A stretch of 54,007 bases of DNA from an uncultured Bacteroidota bacterium. Lineage in GTDB: Bacteria; Bacteroidota; Bacteroidia; Chitinophagales; Saprospiraceae. The position numbers and the translations under genes were made by a program. Shown one piece after another: positions 44,588 through 54,007 of this stretch. Position 1 is the stretch's first letter; every line of letters starts with the position of its first letter. The stretch covers positions 1 through 54,007 of the forward strand of contig CALMSX010000059.1 in the NCBI GenBank assembly GCA_937872515.1, in the 5' to 3' direction. The notes below the pieces were generated by a model. It was given only the letters and a program-made list of their open reading frames with translations, was not told where the DNA came from and made no database searches.

Positions 44588-46534
44588 TTACTCCATCTTT
44601 ATCCACTTGAACAAATAAACCTTATCTCCCAATTGTAAATGTACGATGTATATTCCTTCACGTAGAAATGAAGTATCGAAAACCCACCCGTTGGCTTGAA
44701 AGCTTGCTTTGACGTTATCCATTACCTGTCCTTGCAAATTCATCATCACCACAGAAGATTTTTCATTATCTGAAGTGGGTATAAAAAAGGAATTTGTTCC
44801 CGGATTCGGTGCTGGCAACAACTCAGAAATACTGGCTGGTATCCAATCCTGTTCTGTTTTTGTAGTTTGGGACTCGCAAACCTCATTGAATCCAGATAAA
44901 ACACCTTCAGTAGCTTGTTCCAATGTTTCAATGTTTGCACCAATGTCCACTCCATCTGAACCGGCATTGCTAAAAGAACTTCCTCCCAATAAGCGATAAT
45001 TACCTCCCACACCAAAATTGAAGTTTTGAAATCCAATATCCTTCATCGGACCAGGAAAATAATTATCCGCGGGATAATTTGAAACAGTGCCTCCATTGGA
45101 AGTTTTGCCATCTGTTAGAACATTATGATGAAACTGTGCCCCTGGAAAATAAAAATTCAATGCCGGATTGCCAATACCTTTGCCACTTCCGTGTAGTCCA
45201 TAAACTCCGTTTGACGCGATGTTGTTGCGGTAGACAAAACTTTGGTTGGGAAAATTAGGCCCGTCAGCATTGATAAAAGTAGAACCCAAAAGATTGATAA
45301 AAGTATTGTGATCCACAATCAAATGATGAACACCTCCTAATACCTGCAACGTACGTCCATCGCCTCCCCAGCTACTTCCATTCAAGTCTTCTATTAGATT
45401 GTTGCGCAACAGAATGTGGTTGCTAGGTGTGGTGGAGTAATTATTGTCCCGGCCTGAAATATTAAAGCCGCTTCCGGTGTGACGCACGATATTCTCCTCA
45501 AAGGTCACATTTTGTACGGTAATCCAGGGACAACTACCCGACTCTGTCCGCGGCGTAAATAAAATGGCAAATCCATTTTGGGCGTCGGACCAATTGTTTT
45601 CAAAAACATTACCCTGAATCCACACTCTGTCTGCATTTTTTAATTCAAATAAATTTTTAACAGACCAATGTGTACCCTCATAAGATGGGTCACCAACACG
45701 CCACGACAAGGGTTTGAAAAAGTGATTATTACGCACCTCGATGTCCGAACAAAGCAAATCCGGTATACTGGGTTTTGCTCCTCCCATCATTACATTTTCA
45801 CCGGCACCTTCGAGATAATTGTTCACAATTTTAAATGTTTTTCCATTCCATGCACAAATGGCCTGACTATCAAAGCCCACTTCTTTAAAATCCGAAAGCC
45901 ATGAATTTACCACAGCAATTCGTCGACCATTCATGGCAATTCCTCTGCGGCTGCCCAAAGTTTTATGACCATGGAGATACACACGATCGAAGGTAATGTC
46001 GTGGGGAAGGTCGTCGATGATTTTTTCTGAACTTCCTATTTCTACCAGATTCCAGGAAAATTCGGTAGCGGCGATTTCTATACCCAAAAAGTAATAATGG
46101 TGGGCCCTCGACTTGGTTTTAAAGGCACTCATTCCCGGCTTAGCCAATATTTTAGCCAAAACGGTTGTATACTCCGGTGTTATGCGTTCATTGGTCGAAG
46201 GAAGCAAGTCATCATCCACAGCTGTACGAATGACAATCCAACCATCGCTCATTTTTTCCGGTAATTCAAAGGGACCGGTGTAGCTGACCCCTTGCTCCAA
46301 CAATATGGTAGTACCAGGTGTTGCCGAATTAATAGCCTGTTGGAGTTGGGTATTCAAAAAGGTACAACCTGCGCTGCACACTGTGATCGTTTTGTCTGTC
46401 TCTGGAACGCATGTTTCTATCCATTCCTTAGGTAAATCTGGCAAGACCTGACTTTTTAAGAATCCAAAAGGAAAAACACAAACCAATAGAATTTGGAAAA
46501 AATATAAACTACTTTTATTGGACGAATTCAACAT
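44588..46534 (-). CDS. T9SS-secreted right-handed beta-helix protein
   Basis: This 648-residue exported protein has a signal peptide (through LKS, before QVLPD). A large parallel beta-helix region follows (repeated 'N..F..N' rungs such as VRNNHFFKPL, WIQGNVFENNW, LLRNNLIEDL, VYRNNIASNG), as in pectate lyase-like and DUF1565-type proteins. The N-terminal piece TLNTQL-like/QQAINSATPGTTILL is the standard entry rung. A T9SS type A sorting domain ends the protein (PAPNPGTNSFFIP... GIYIVHLQLGDKVYLFKWIKME). It is surface-exposed or released, probably acting on polysaccharide. No catalytic residues could be assigned. It is complete. Confidence 0.85.
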   Translation of the reverse strand: MLNSSNKSSLYFFQILLVCVFPFGFLKSQVLPDLPKEWIETCVPETDKTITVCSAGCTFLNTQLQQAINSATPGTTILLEQGVSYTGPFELPEKMSDGWIVIRTAVDDDLLPSTNERITPEYTTVLAKILAKPGMSAFKTKSRAHHYYFLGIEIAATEFSWNLVEIGSSEKIIDDLPHDITFDRVYLHGHKTLGSRRGIAMNGRRIAVVNSWLSDFKEVGFDSQAICAWNGKTFKIVNNYLEGAGENVMMGGAKPSIPDLLCSDIEVRNNHFFKPLSWRVGDPSYEGTHWSVKNLFELKNADRVWIQGNVFENNWSDAQNGFAILFTPRTESGSCPWITVQNVTFEENIVRHTGSGFNISGRDNNYSTTPSNHILLRNNLIEDLNGSSWGGDGRTLQVLGGVHHLIVDHNTFINLLGSTFINADGPNFPNQSFVYRNNIASNGVYGLHGSGKGIGNPALNFYFPGAQFHHNVLTDGKTSNGGTVSNYPADNYFPGPMKDIGFQNFNFGVGGNYRLLGGSSFSNAGSDGVDIGANIETLEQATEGVLSGFNEVCESQTTKTEQDWIPASISELLPAPNPGTNSFFIPTSDNEKSSVVMMNLQGQVMDNVKASFQANGWVFDTSFLREGIYIVHLQLGDKVYLFKWIKME

Positions 46535-46678
46535 GTTACCTATGGATTAAGGAATATAAAGTTAAAAAACAATGTAATTTATGTGTTGTAAATGGCAAAG
46601 GTAACTTGATTAAAGTTGTGACGGAATACACAAAATAATTTAATTAAATTTTAAAATAAAATATCCCCTAAAAACTCC

Positions 46679-47290
46679 TTACAGTTCTCCCATTAACCGC
46701 TCCAAATGGGCCTTTTTGATCCTTGTTTTATGCGCTATGCAATATTGGGTAAAATATTGATGCTGCTTTAAAAACTTAATTTGTATTTCATTCCATGCTT
46801 TCAATTCCAACAAAGGGTTAAAATATTTTAACTCTGCGAACAAAAGTGATGAGATGGTTGAAAAATCATCGGTTCCCAAGTAGGCTAAATCTGCATCTGC
46901 CAATATGCTGCCACATTGATCTTTGGGGTTTTGCGGTATCTTGGTGGCCATGATAATCTCACATATATGACCTATATCTTCGGGTGAAATATGAAATTTG
47001 GGCAATATGACCTTAGCATAGGCACAGCTTGCTTCTTCGTGGTTTTGGTAGGTAAACATAAACCCTGTATCATGCAACAAAGCTGCGATTTTAATCTTGA
47101 ACAGCTCTGACTCTGATACACCTTCCTCGGTAGCAATCAGCATGGCGTCCGTCAATACGCCTGCGGTATGATCTACGCTGTGATACTTAAGATATAGGGG
47201 TAAATTTTTCTCCAGTTCACCCATAACTTCTCTTTTCAACTGGTCAAAAACGGCCTCCTCCATAGCGTAATGTGTACTATTTTCCTCCAT
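46679..47290 (-). CDS. HD-domain hydrolase in cNMP cluster
   Basis: This 203-residue cytoplasmic HD-superfamily protein carries the metal ligands YHSVDHT (H37, H41), LLHDTG (H73-D74), NHEE (H84) and DADLAYLG (distal Asp). This order resembles metal-dependent phosphohydrolases, including small HD phosphodiesterases. It is the last gene of an apparent operon with a cNMP-binding patatin phospholipase (30 bp upstream) and a membrane adenylyl cyclase. By context it could hydrolyse the cyclic nucleotide, but HD proteins also act on nucleotides and phosphates more broadly. Confidence 0.78.
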   Translation of the reverse strand: MEENSTHYAMEEAVFDQLKREVMGELEKNLPLYLKYHSVDHTAGVLTDAMLIATEEGVSESELFKIKIAALLHDTGFMFTYQNHEEASCAYAKVILPKFHISPEDIGHICEIIMATKIPQNPKDQCGSILADADLAYLGTDDFSTISSLLFAELKYFNPLLELKAWNEIQIKFLKQHQYFTQYCIAHKTRIKKAHLERLMGEL

Positions 47291-47320
47291 CGGTCTGAAC
47301 CTTTTGCTTTTGAAACTCTA

Positions 47321-49186
47321 TCAAAGGGGATTTTGAAATTTTGCCAAATCTTCTTTGCTCATATTTCCCAAAACTTGTTTGGCATGCTGATATCCTTTTT
47401 CTACGATTTTATGAAAATCGGTCCATGCTGTCATTCCAAATTTGGCTACATCCGGATTAAAGTGTAAGTCTAAGTAGGCAATGGACTCATGCCTTCTGGC
47501 ATTGCTATACATAAGGGTTGAATTGATGATAATTGAACCAATACCCGGCAAGCTGTATTTTTGGTCTTTTTTGCCCAACAGTTTACTCCTGAAAACCTGA
47601 TTGTTAGAAGGCATCTCATCGAAGGTAAGTTTATGGTTTTTTTCCATCATAAAATCAATACCTATCACTTTGTTCATATCAATACTGCGCATGATATCCG
47701 CCGGAAAATTATTGAAGGTACCTCCGTCTACATACAACTCCCCATCTATGATCACAGGCGGGAAAACACCGGGAATGGAAGAGGAAGCCAACAAGGCTTT
47801 CGCCATATTACCCCTGAAAAATACGGACTCATCTGACCTGGTATAATTGGATGCAACAATGTACATGGGTATCCAGGTGTCGGCTAAGTCCACTTCCTTT
47901 TTTCCACTTAATTCTTTGATGGTAAAGTTTACCATTTTTTTTATATTCAGTCCCTTGACAAGCGAGATCAATGGCAACAGGCTTAAATCAGCAGAAGGTT
48001 TGAATAAGGTGGCCTTGTAGATGGTTTCTTCCATCACTTCCGGAGGCCTGTCAAACGCGATGGTTGCCGCCATCATTGAACCTACACTCGTGCCTCCCAG
48101 GTAGTCGATCGGTATTTGATATTCACTCAAGGCACGCATTACCCCAATGTGGGCAAAACCTTTGGCTCCACCACCTGCCAAGACAAGACCAGTTGCCTTG
48201 CCCGTTAATATCCTACCCATTCGTTGTAGGTCTTTTATGTGCTCAAGCCTGAGATGAAAATGACTACTGACCTGCGGTCTTTCAGTGAGCCAGTCCATCG
48301 TTTTATCCGGCATTTGGGTGTCTGCCGGATGCACCAATGCAATCGAAAAATTGACATTTTCCATGCTGCCAAAAGTTTTTTCGATGTGGGTTGATTGGTG
48401 ATTTTGTGTAGCGTCTGCCAATAATACAATGTGGTCGGCTTGTCGCAGGCACTTATCATTCCAGGAGGAAGGTTCGGGATCACATTCAAAAAACATAAAC
48501 TCATACTCCAACTCCAAATCATTGAGCCATTTGATGAGTCTTTTGCTCTCACTCCCGGTGTCTTCTCCCCCTTCTTGATCCAGATGGAAATGATTTTGTG
48601 CCAACAATGCCTTGTTGATGTAACAAATATTCATGCCTTGCGAACAATAATCGTACACCGATTGTATAATCTGCGTATGATCAAGGGTAGCGTGTATCGG
48701 AAGAAAACAAATGTTAATAATGTTCCTTTTGTGCGGCTTCTGGTTTTTTTTGATACGCTCTATAATGAGCTTGGTCACATTTAGGGCCACATCAGAATAT
48801 TCTCTGATGACCTTCTCAAACAGCACTTTGGGCAATTGCACCAAAACGCTGTCTCGTATGGCTGTGACCGTTGCGTACCTGGGTTCCCCTGTAAAAATGG
48901 CCATTTCACCTACCGTTTCGCCCCGTCCTACATCTCCGATTCTATGCTCCACTCCCTCGCTGTCTTTTTTGGTAGCAACCAACCTGCCGCTAAGCACAAA
49001 ATACAGGGAGTCTCCCACTTCGCCTTCTCTTATGATGGTTTTACCCCCATCCAATTCTATCCAGACCAACTGATCCTCGATTTCACCCAGAATGGTGTCG
49101 TCAAATTCACCAAAGATCTTATTGAGATTGTCCCGAAGCAGTTTCCGGTGAAATTCATTTTTATGGAGGTCGTCAATATTCGACAT
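47321..49186 (-). CDS. cNMP-binding patatin-like phospholipase (NTE-like)
   Basis: This 621-residue fusion has a cyclic-nucleotide-binding domain at about 20-140. Its phosphate-binding cassette GEMAIFTGEPRYATVTA has E94 and R103. A linker region follows (about 150-320). The patatin-type lipase domain has oxyanion loop GGGAKG (338-343), nucleophile GTSVG with S367, and catalytic Asp D487 in VDGGTFNN. The Ser-Asp dyad is intact. The order cNMP domain then patatin is that of neuropathy target esterase and its bacterial relatives. It lies between a class III cyclase (105 bp upstream) and an HD hydrolase (30 bp downstream), all co-directional. It probably cleaves phospholipid acyl chains in response to cAMP. 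Confidence 0.92.
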   Translation of the reverse strand: MSNIDDLHKNEFHRKLLRDNLNKIFGEFDDTILGEIEDQLVWIELDGGKTIIREGEVGDSLYFVLSGRLVATKKDSEGVEHRIGDVGRGETVGEMAIFTGEPRYATVTAIRDSVLVQLPKVLFEKVIREYSDVALNVTKLIIERIKKNQKPHKRNIINICFLPIHATLDHTQIIQSVYDYCSQGMNICYINKALLAQNHFHLDQEGGEDTGSESKRLIKWLNDLELEYEFMFFECDPEPSSWNDKCLRQADHIVLLADATQNHQSTHIEKTFGSMENVNFSIALVHPADTQMPDKTMDWLTERPQVSSHFHLRLEHIKDLQRMGRILTGKATGLVLAGGGAKGFAHIGVMRALSEYQIPIDYLGGTSVGSMMAATIAFDRPPEVMEETIYKATLFKPSADLSLLPLISLVKGLNIKKMVNFTIKELSGKKEVDLADTWIPMYIVASNYTRSDESVFFRGNMAKALLASSSIPGVFPPVIIDGELYVDGGTFNNFPADIMRSIDMNKVIGIDFMMEKNHKLTFDEMPSNNQVFRSKLLGKKDQKYSLPGIGSIIINSTLMYSNARRHESIAYLDLHFNPDVAKFGMTAWTDFHKIVEKGYQHAKQVLGNMSKEDLAKFQNPL

Positions 49187-49291
49187 ATCGGCTTATCTAT
49201 TGATTTTTTTTACAAAATAAATTTTCATTTCATTTCGGGTTTTCCTTATTAAAAATTTCTATGCATTAATTTTTCATCATACTAACCTACT

Positions 49292-50563
49292 CTATCGAGA
49301 AAGGTTGCTAACTTCTGAATTGGCAATATTTGAGGGCTTTGTTTCATTTCGTTCCAACAAAAAATAAGAATGCATCATTCCCTTTCCTTTGATGGCGATC
49401 TGACCGCAGTCTTCGTAGACATAGGCATCGCCTAATAACTTTTTCACATCTTCTGTAATGTGAATTTTTTCCGGATGACCACTTGCTTCAAATCGACTGG
49501 CGATGTTCACACAGTCGCCCCATATATCATAAGCGAATTTTTTATTGCCAATGACGCCGGCAACCGCGTGTCCCGTATGAATGCCGATTCTCAGGGTGAG
49601 GTTGTATTTGATCGTATATTTTTCTTTGATGACCTGGTTCATTTCCAATGCCATGTCCGCAATGGCCTGACAGTGATTTTCGTCTGGGAGGGGCAGGCCG
49701 CCAACAGCGAGGTAGGAGTCGCCAATCGTTTTGATTTTTTCAACTCCATATTTGTCCGCCAAAGCATCGAATTCACTGAAAATTTCATCCAACATGGCCA
49801 CCAGATCATTCGGCGACATATGGCTGGCATATCGGGTAAACCCTACAATATCCGCAAAAAGGATGGTCACATTTTCAAAACTATCCGCTATGGACTGGTT
49901 GCTGTCTCGCAATTGTCCGGCAATAGAATCCGGAAAAAGACTCAGCAACAAGCGGTCTGACTTTTCTCTTTCTGTTGCCAACATATCTTTGAATTCGGCA
50001 TTTTGGGTAAAAAAGAAGTAGGCAAAGTACAGCGAAATGAACATGCTGTCAAAGGTGACCACCGTATTAAAAATGCGAAAGGTATCAGCCGGCACCTCAA
50101 AAAGAGGGCCCCTTGATAAGTTCCAGGCAATTACCACCAAAAAGGCTACCAATACAAGGATCAGGTAATTAAAAAATGCTTGCCTCTCTTTTCTGGAGAA
50201 TAATAAAACGGTGGCAAAGGGGACAAACACCAGGTGCACCGTGATCATGGTTTCCATTCCATAATAGATGGGTGGAACTCCCGTAATCACCAAGGCCAGC
50301 ATCAAAGCAGCTGACCGACCTAACTTAAATGGAAGTCCCCAAAAAGCAGTGCCCAAAAACAAAAGCACATAACCTATCCAGGTGAAGACCACCAGCCAAA
50401 ACATCTCCCACATTTCCAAATACACAAAACCAAAGCCCCAGGTGCCAATCACAAAAATCATCATCAATTCCAGGATGAGGAAGATGGTGAGATTTCGTTT
50501 TTCATCTTCATCAAAATGGTTGTAATGCCGCTGTATGATGCGCTGAATGAAGGGTATTTTCAT
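49292..50563 (-). CDS. Membrane class III adenylyl cyclase
   Basis: This 423-residue protein starts at 50563 (MKIPFIQRIIQRHYNHFDEDEKRN). An ATG 17 codons earlier (50614) is less fitting. Six membrane helices span about residues 25-185, then a class III cyclase domain. In this numbering the metal aspartates are D238 (LFADIVGFT) and D282 (GDSY). The adenine-selecting residues are K278 (KIKTIG) and D346 (AYDIWGD). The transition-state residues are N353 and R357 (CVNIASR). All match adenylyl and not guanylyl or pyrimidine cyclases. It probably makes cAMP for the cNMP-binding patatin gene 105 bp downstream. The 6TM-plus-cyclase layout is that of mycobacterial Rv1625c-like enzymes. Confidence 0.93.
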   Translation of the reverse strand: MKIPFIQRIIQRHYNHFDEDEKRNLTIFLILELMMIFVIGTWGFGFVYLEMWEMFWLVVFTWIGYVLLFLGTAFWGLPFKLGRSAALMLALVITGVPPIYYGMETMITVHLVFVPFATVLLFSRKERQAFFNYLILVLVAFLVVIAWNLSRGPLFEVPADTFRIFNTVVTFDSMFISLYFAYFFFTQNAEFKDMLATEREKSDRLLLSLFPDSIAGQLRDSNQSIADSFENVTILFADIVGFTRYASHMSPNDLVAMLDEIFSEFDALADKYGVEKIKTIGDSYLAVGGLPLPDENHCQAIADMALEMNQVIKEKYTIKYNLTLRIGIHTGHAVAGVIGNKKFAYDIWGDCVNIASRFEASGHPEKIHITEDVKKLLGDAYVYEDCGQIAIKGKGMMHSYFLLERNETKPSNIANSEVSNLSR

Positions 50564-50979
50564 AAAATAACTGTTTGAACCTCTAAAGGCCTCTCTAATG
50601 TAAAAAATCAGCACAAACCCTGCATTCGAAATTCATTCTATCCAAAGCACCCGTCTATTTCCATTAAAGGAATACCAGGTATGGACTTCGTCATTCTTTC
50701 GTGGCTTTGAGCTATTGGTCTTCAAAAATAGAAAATTATCCCATATATGAAGGCCAGCACTGCATTTAATTAGTGTGTAAAGGCATTTAATGGTAAAAAA
50801 CCAATCATTCATGATGCCACTTTATTCCTTTCCGATAATAACAGAAACAGCATTAAAATACCACAGCTATCTTAATAACGTCGAAAACCTTTGGTCAGAA
50901 TCCATAAAAAGGTAAGAGAAACTAAAACAGAATATGAATACCCTGAAAAGAAGCTCTGCCCAATAAGCCATCCGGTTTA
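50564..50979. other. Intergenic gap, no gene seen
   Basis: About 415 bp between the cyclase start and the 3' end of the lipase gene. It should hold the promoter of the cyclase-patatin-HD cluster, but I found no exact TAnnTTTG box on the minus strand. No RNA gene or repeat was recognised. Confidence 0.5.
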
Positions 50980-51909
50980 CTATTCACTAAAATGCTTATT
51001 GGTTCTGTAATGCTTTAAATGAGCAGCCAGTTTGGCAATCATATGTTGATTTACGGCATTCTTGGCTGTTGAAAAACTAAACCTGATTCGTATGATTGCT
51101 GGATCCTTTCTATAAAATATTGGAACGGGATACAGCAGGGTCATAAATGTGCGCACAAATGACAAGCCCTCTCCACTTTCATAAATCCTGAATATTTTAG
51201 CATTAACTTTATTCTTTTTTCTATCCTTGGACAAAACATCATAATAAGCAGTCACCGGTGAGGAATTAAAAGCATAAACCAAATCAATTTCAGGGATGGC
51301 ATATGCCATAAATTGCGCTAAGCCTCCTCCCAGGCTATGGCCGGTAGCTATAATTTTCAAAGGTTTGTTTCCTGCATGCCTTAACTTAATCGAGCCCACA
51401 ATCTTTTTACATATTTGTCCGAGTTGATCGTAATGATCCCAGCTATTTTTACTAAAAAGTCTCCTTACCCATCGGAAGTTTGCATTCCAATCGCCCTTAC
51501 CTTCTGTACCCTTAAAAACGATGGCTACAGTGGTTTCATGTTCTGCCTCCCTCTCCCATAATTCATAATAAAGTCCTTCTACCACCACCTTAGATTTATC
51601 CGTCGGTGTTATATCCTCCATTGCTATATTAATATGTTTCCACCTCATATATTGTTCTACCGTTGCATTCAATTTACTTCTATAAACAATATTTGACAAC
51701 ATGGCATATTCATCCATTCCCAATAAATCAGCATCCAATTTTCCATTCACCAAATCATGGGTTAAAACGCTGCTTTTGGTCCAGCCTAAGCTATAAGTAG
51801 CGTAATCAGGACTGGCCGTGGCTATGTAATACAACCAATATAGAAGTAACAATGCCAGCGGCAAGAGGAAGAGACTCATTTTTGCGATTTTTATCCTATT
51901 TTTTAACAT
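50980..51909 (-). CDS. Membrane-anchored class 3 lipase
   Basis: This 309-residue protein has one N-terminal membrane helix (about residues 11-30) and a class 3 (fungal-type) lipase domain. Visible are a strand and oxyanion segment TTVAIVFKGTEG, and the nucleophile motif ATGHSLGGGLAQ with S192. A second motif, VYAFNSSPVTAYYD, follows. It probably hydrolyses acylglycerols or phospholipids on the outer side of the inner membrane. It is not clearly part of the cyclase cluster: 415 bp separate them. The T9SS gene upstream ends 38 bp away on the same strand, so those two may share a transcript. Confidence 0.85.
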   Translation of the reverse strand: MLKNRIKIAKMSLFLLPLALLLLYWLYYIATASPDYATYSLGWTKSSVLTHDLVNGKLDADLLGMDEYAMLSNIVYRSKLNATVEQYMRWKHINIAMEDITPTDKSKVVVEGLYYELWEREAEHETTVAIVFKGTEGKGDWNANFRWVRRLFSKNSWDHYDQLGQICKKIVGSIKLRHAGNKPLKIIATGHSLGGGLAQFMAYAIPEIDLVYAFNSSPVTAYYDVLSKDRKKNKVNAKIFRIYESGEGLSFVRTFMTLLYPVPIFYRKDPAIIRIRFSFSTAKNAVNQHMIAKLAAHLKHYRTNKHFSE

Positions 51910-51947
51910 TATTAAATTTTAAATATGACTGTTAGTAGATGATAGGA

Positions 51948-53576
51948 TCAATTGTTTTTAAATATTTTAAATTTAACAACTGCCCGACCACTACTTAATT
52001 CAATTACATAAAAACCAACCGGCGTGGATTCAGGAAGTTCTAATGTTTCATTTAGGGCAAAATCTTTGTATTCAAGTACCAATTTACCATCCAGCCCCAG
52101 TAGCTTCAAGTCATACCGTTCATCACTACAACAAAACTGGACTTGACCCATTGTTGGATTAGGATAAATGCCGATCAAATCATTCTCTGTCTTATCAAGC
52201 GTTTTAGCAGATTGCTTTTCATACTTTACGATAATCATATCAAATAAGCCTTCATCATTCTGTGAGTATCCAAACATATATAAATCATCTCCTACTTGGT
52301 TTATATTTGAAACATAATCTTCCCGGTCATAAATTGAATTGTAATAAATATTTTCTATACGTCTGCCTTCTGCATTGTAAATCAATACAACAATGTTAGT
52401 TGAAAAAAAAGTATTGCCGTCTTTTTCAACAGCTTGAAAGCCACCCACTATCAGGTTACCCTCTTGGGAATATTTAATAACGTTAGCCGACTGGCAAGTA
52501 TTGGGGCTATTGTCAAAATTATAAATGTCTTCCCAAATAATTTCTCCATTCCTATCCAATTTTGTGGTCAATATGTCACAACTGGAATAACGCAAAGAAT
52601 CTCCATAAAATTTTCCAAAGTAATCGCCAGTTATATAAACATTTCCATCCTCATCAAAAGTACAATCGTTAATGAAATCCGCAATCACATTTAAAGGAAG
52701 GTTTGATTGCTTAAGGTAAGTCCATATTAAATTACCCATGGTATCCAACTTTACAAGTTTATATTCACCTGACAAATGAAACTGATAAATATTATCCTCT
52801 GCATCAAATTTAGGCTTCAACCAAGTCCATTTAATAATTGAAAAAGAGTCAAGTATGTCACCATTGGTGCTAACAGAAAAAACAGTAGGATTTTTAATAT
52901 AAGAATTTGTAATACATCTAATCTTGCCCCCTTTAATTCCCAATCCAATAGGCATATCATTGCCTAAAATAATGTCCCACAATTTAGCCCCATTAACATT
53001 GTATTTCTGCAATCTTAATAACTTATTTATCTTGCACAAGGCATATATGTTATAAGTTGAATCTACAACCACCGAAGCACAATAGTCAACAGTTTTCCCA
53101 TCATTTTCCACTTGATTTTGCCAAACAAGATCGCCTTTGCAATTCAATTTTAATAGCAGAACATTTGAGTATTCTTTATTGTATTCAAAATCTAATTCAA
53201 GATAAGTAGCTGATTTTCCGACGATATAAATATTATCATCTGAGTCGATAACCATGTCATAAGGGAAATCATTAATACCTTTCGTACTTTCATAGACATA
53301 TTCCCAAATAATTGCACCCAAGCTGTCATAGTTATATAAAAGTATCTCATCTCCATATTCAGCATTCTCTATACGCCGGTTTCCTAATGTAACGAAGCTT
53401 CCATCTCGAAGTCTTAATGTTTTTAATAATTTAGTAACATTAACATTATATGAATAGGTATAGGGCCTATTGGTAGGCTTTCTTATTTCCCACTTCTTTA
53501 TATACTGAGCATTCAATAAAAAAGAAAGCAAAATTAGAAAGCAAAATAGTATACAATTTCTAATATTCTTTTCCAT
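51948..53576 (-). CDS. T9SS-secreted propeller-like protein
   Basis: This 542-residue exported protein has a signal peptide (cleavage after FLLNA). Repeats of the type 'D..GN...V.....DS.Y' and 'DSDDNIYIVGKSATY', 'DEDGNVYITGDYFGK' are typical of SBBP/delta-60-like beta-propeller proteins. It ends in a T9SS type A sorting domain (IGIYPNPTMGQVQF... GFYVIELSSGRAVVKFKIFKNN). It is therefore secreted or surface-bound. No enzymatic motif was found; adhesive or structural roles are common in this group. The coding region is AT-rich. The upstream 430 bp to the window end carry no further gene. Confidence 0.82.
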   Translation of the reverse strand: MEKNIRNCILFCFLILLSFLLNAQYIKKWEIRKPTNRPYTYSYNVNVTKLLKTLRLRDGSFVTLGNRRIENAEYGDEILLYNYDSLGAIIWEYVYESTKGINDFPYDMVIDSDDNIYIVGKSATYLELDFEYNKEYSNVLLLKLNCKGDLVWQNQVENDGKTVDYCASVVVDSTYNIYALCKINKLLRLQKYNVNGAKLWDIILGNDMPIGLGIKGGKIRCITNSYIKNPTVFSVSTNGDILDSFSIIKWTWLKPKFDAEDNIYQFHLSGEYKLVKLDTMGNLIWTYLKQSNLPLNVIADFINDCTFDEDGNVYITGDYFGKFYGDSLRYSSCDILTTKLDRNGEIIWEDIYNFDNSPNTCQSANVIKYSQEGNLIVGGFQAVEKDGNTFFSTNIVVLIYNAEGRRIENIYYNSIYDREDYVSNINQVGDDLYMFGYSQNDEGLFDMIIVKYEKQSAKTLDKTENDLIGIYPNPTMGQVQFCCSDERYDLKLLGLDGKLVLEYKDFALNETLELPESTPVGFYVIELSSGRAVVKFKIFKNN

Positions 53577-54007
53577 AACTTCAAGTTATTAATTATGCAA
53601 TATGGTAACTTCAAATAGCACCTAAACGATTTCTCTATCATCCAAGTAAAGATAATAAATTTATAAAACCTTCATATATTTATTTGATTGCCGTCGATGC
53701 TTTATGCTGGATCGAAAACTCTTTACGGATGAGTAGTGATGTGCAAATATAATCCTACAAGGTGAACTGAGTTCTTACCACATTGTTTTTTTTTAAATCA
53801 AGCCTAGATACTTCGTTTTAATGGTGTTACAATGGTGGATATTATGTCCTATCATGGCAAAACCTAGGGTTCTGGCAGTATAATTCTGTTTATTGGCAAT
53901 TCCTTTAAAATCAAGCATTTCGTTTCCTATATTTTTATAAATCCAAGTCGTTGTATACTACCCCCCAAAGTTAAGACAACAAATCTAGTCAATTAGTTAA
54001 ATTTTCG
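53577..54007. other. Intergenic right edge, no gene seen
   Basis: The last 430 bp have stops in all frames and no recognisable RNA gene. A minus-strand TATATTTG (53751-53744) matches TAnnTTTG and could serve the T9SS gene, about 170 bp from its start, but lacks a well-spaced TTG. Confidence 0.45.

Noticed and set aside
49292..50563. Cyclase as a genuine Pycsar PycC (pyrimidine cyclase)
   Set aside because: The substrate-selecting residues are Lys and Asp (KIKTIG, YDIWGD) as in adenylyl cyclases, and the enzyme has a 6TM domain. Only the general architecture resembles Pycsar.

Overview
The window looks like chromosome from a Bacteroidota member, most likely in the Saprospiraceae or a nearby lineage. 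The phylum call rests on several signs. Perfect TAnnTTTG promoter boxes sit upstream of several genes. Three secreted proteins end in type IX secretion (T9SS) sorting domains. The Cas9 is about 1,400 residues long with a 47-bp CRISPR repeat that (read on the minus strand) begins GTTGTGA and contains GCTTTCAAA. Lipoproteins and GH3/GH13 glycosidases are also present. The family-level call is inference. No rRNA, tRNA, transposase or prophage was seen.

Layout: 1-377 holds tandem repeats. 478-5941 (+) is a complete tripartite RND efflux operon (adaptor, pump, TolC-like channel). 5992-8338 (-) is an MBOAT/SGNH O-acyltransferase pair. 8470-14412 is a mixed stretch: a small conserved protein, a GH3 glycosidase, an alpha/beta hydrolase with a GNAT, a membrane protein, a LytTR remnant, an NTF2-like protein and an SRPBCC protein. 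14802-26695 is a complete type II-C CRISPR-Cas locus. Its parts are a divergent tracrRNA on the minus strand with its own promoter and terminator, then cas9-cas1-cas2 on the plus strand with overlapping or close starts, then 81 repeats and 80 spacers. The anti-repeat match shows that crRNA is read from the minus strand, so the array points towards the cas genes.

26921-32942 (-) encodes both glutamate synthase subunits. 33567-35297 (+) is a GH13 lipoprotein. From 35651 to the end every gene is on the minus strand. These include a DUF6624-like protein, diacylglycerol kinase, GNATs, an S41 peptidase, a six-Asp-box T9SS protein, a Kunitz-domain lipoprotein, an ECF sigma factor with two CxxC motifs next to SRPBCC genes, a beta-helix T9SS protein, a cyclic-nucleotide cluster, a class 3 lipase and another T9SS protein.

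Three things deserve most attention. First, the CRISPR locus: the tracrRNA can be defined to the base, its anti-repeat looks like a CRISPR repeat with its middle deleted, one protospacer was captured twice with a 1-nt difference at the PAM-distal end, and inverted repeat-core fragments lie at the array edges. Second, a three-gene cluster combines a membrane adenylyl cyclase, a cNMP-binding patatin phospholipase and an HD hydrolase, which could make, sense and possibly degrade a cyclic nucleotide. Third, a bacterial lipoprotein carries a near-canonical Kunitz (BPTI-type) domain. Function calls rest on motif reading without database searches.
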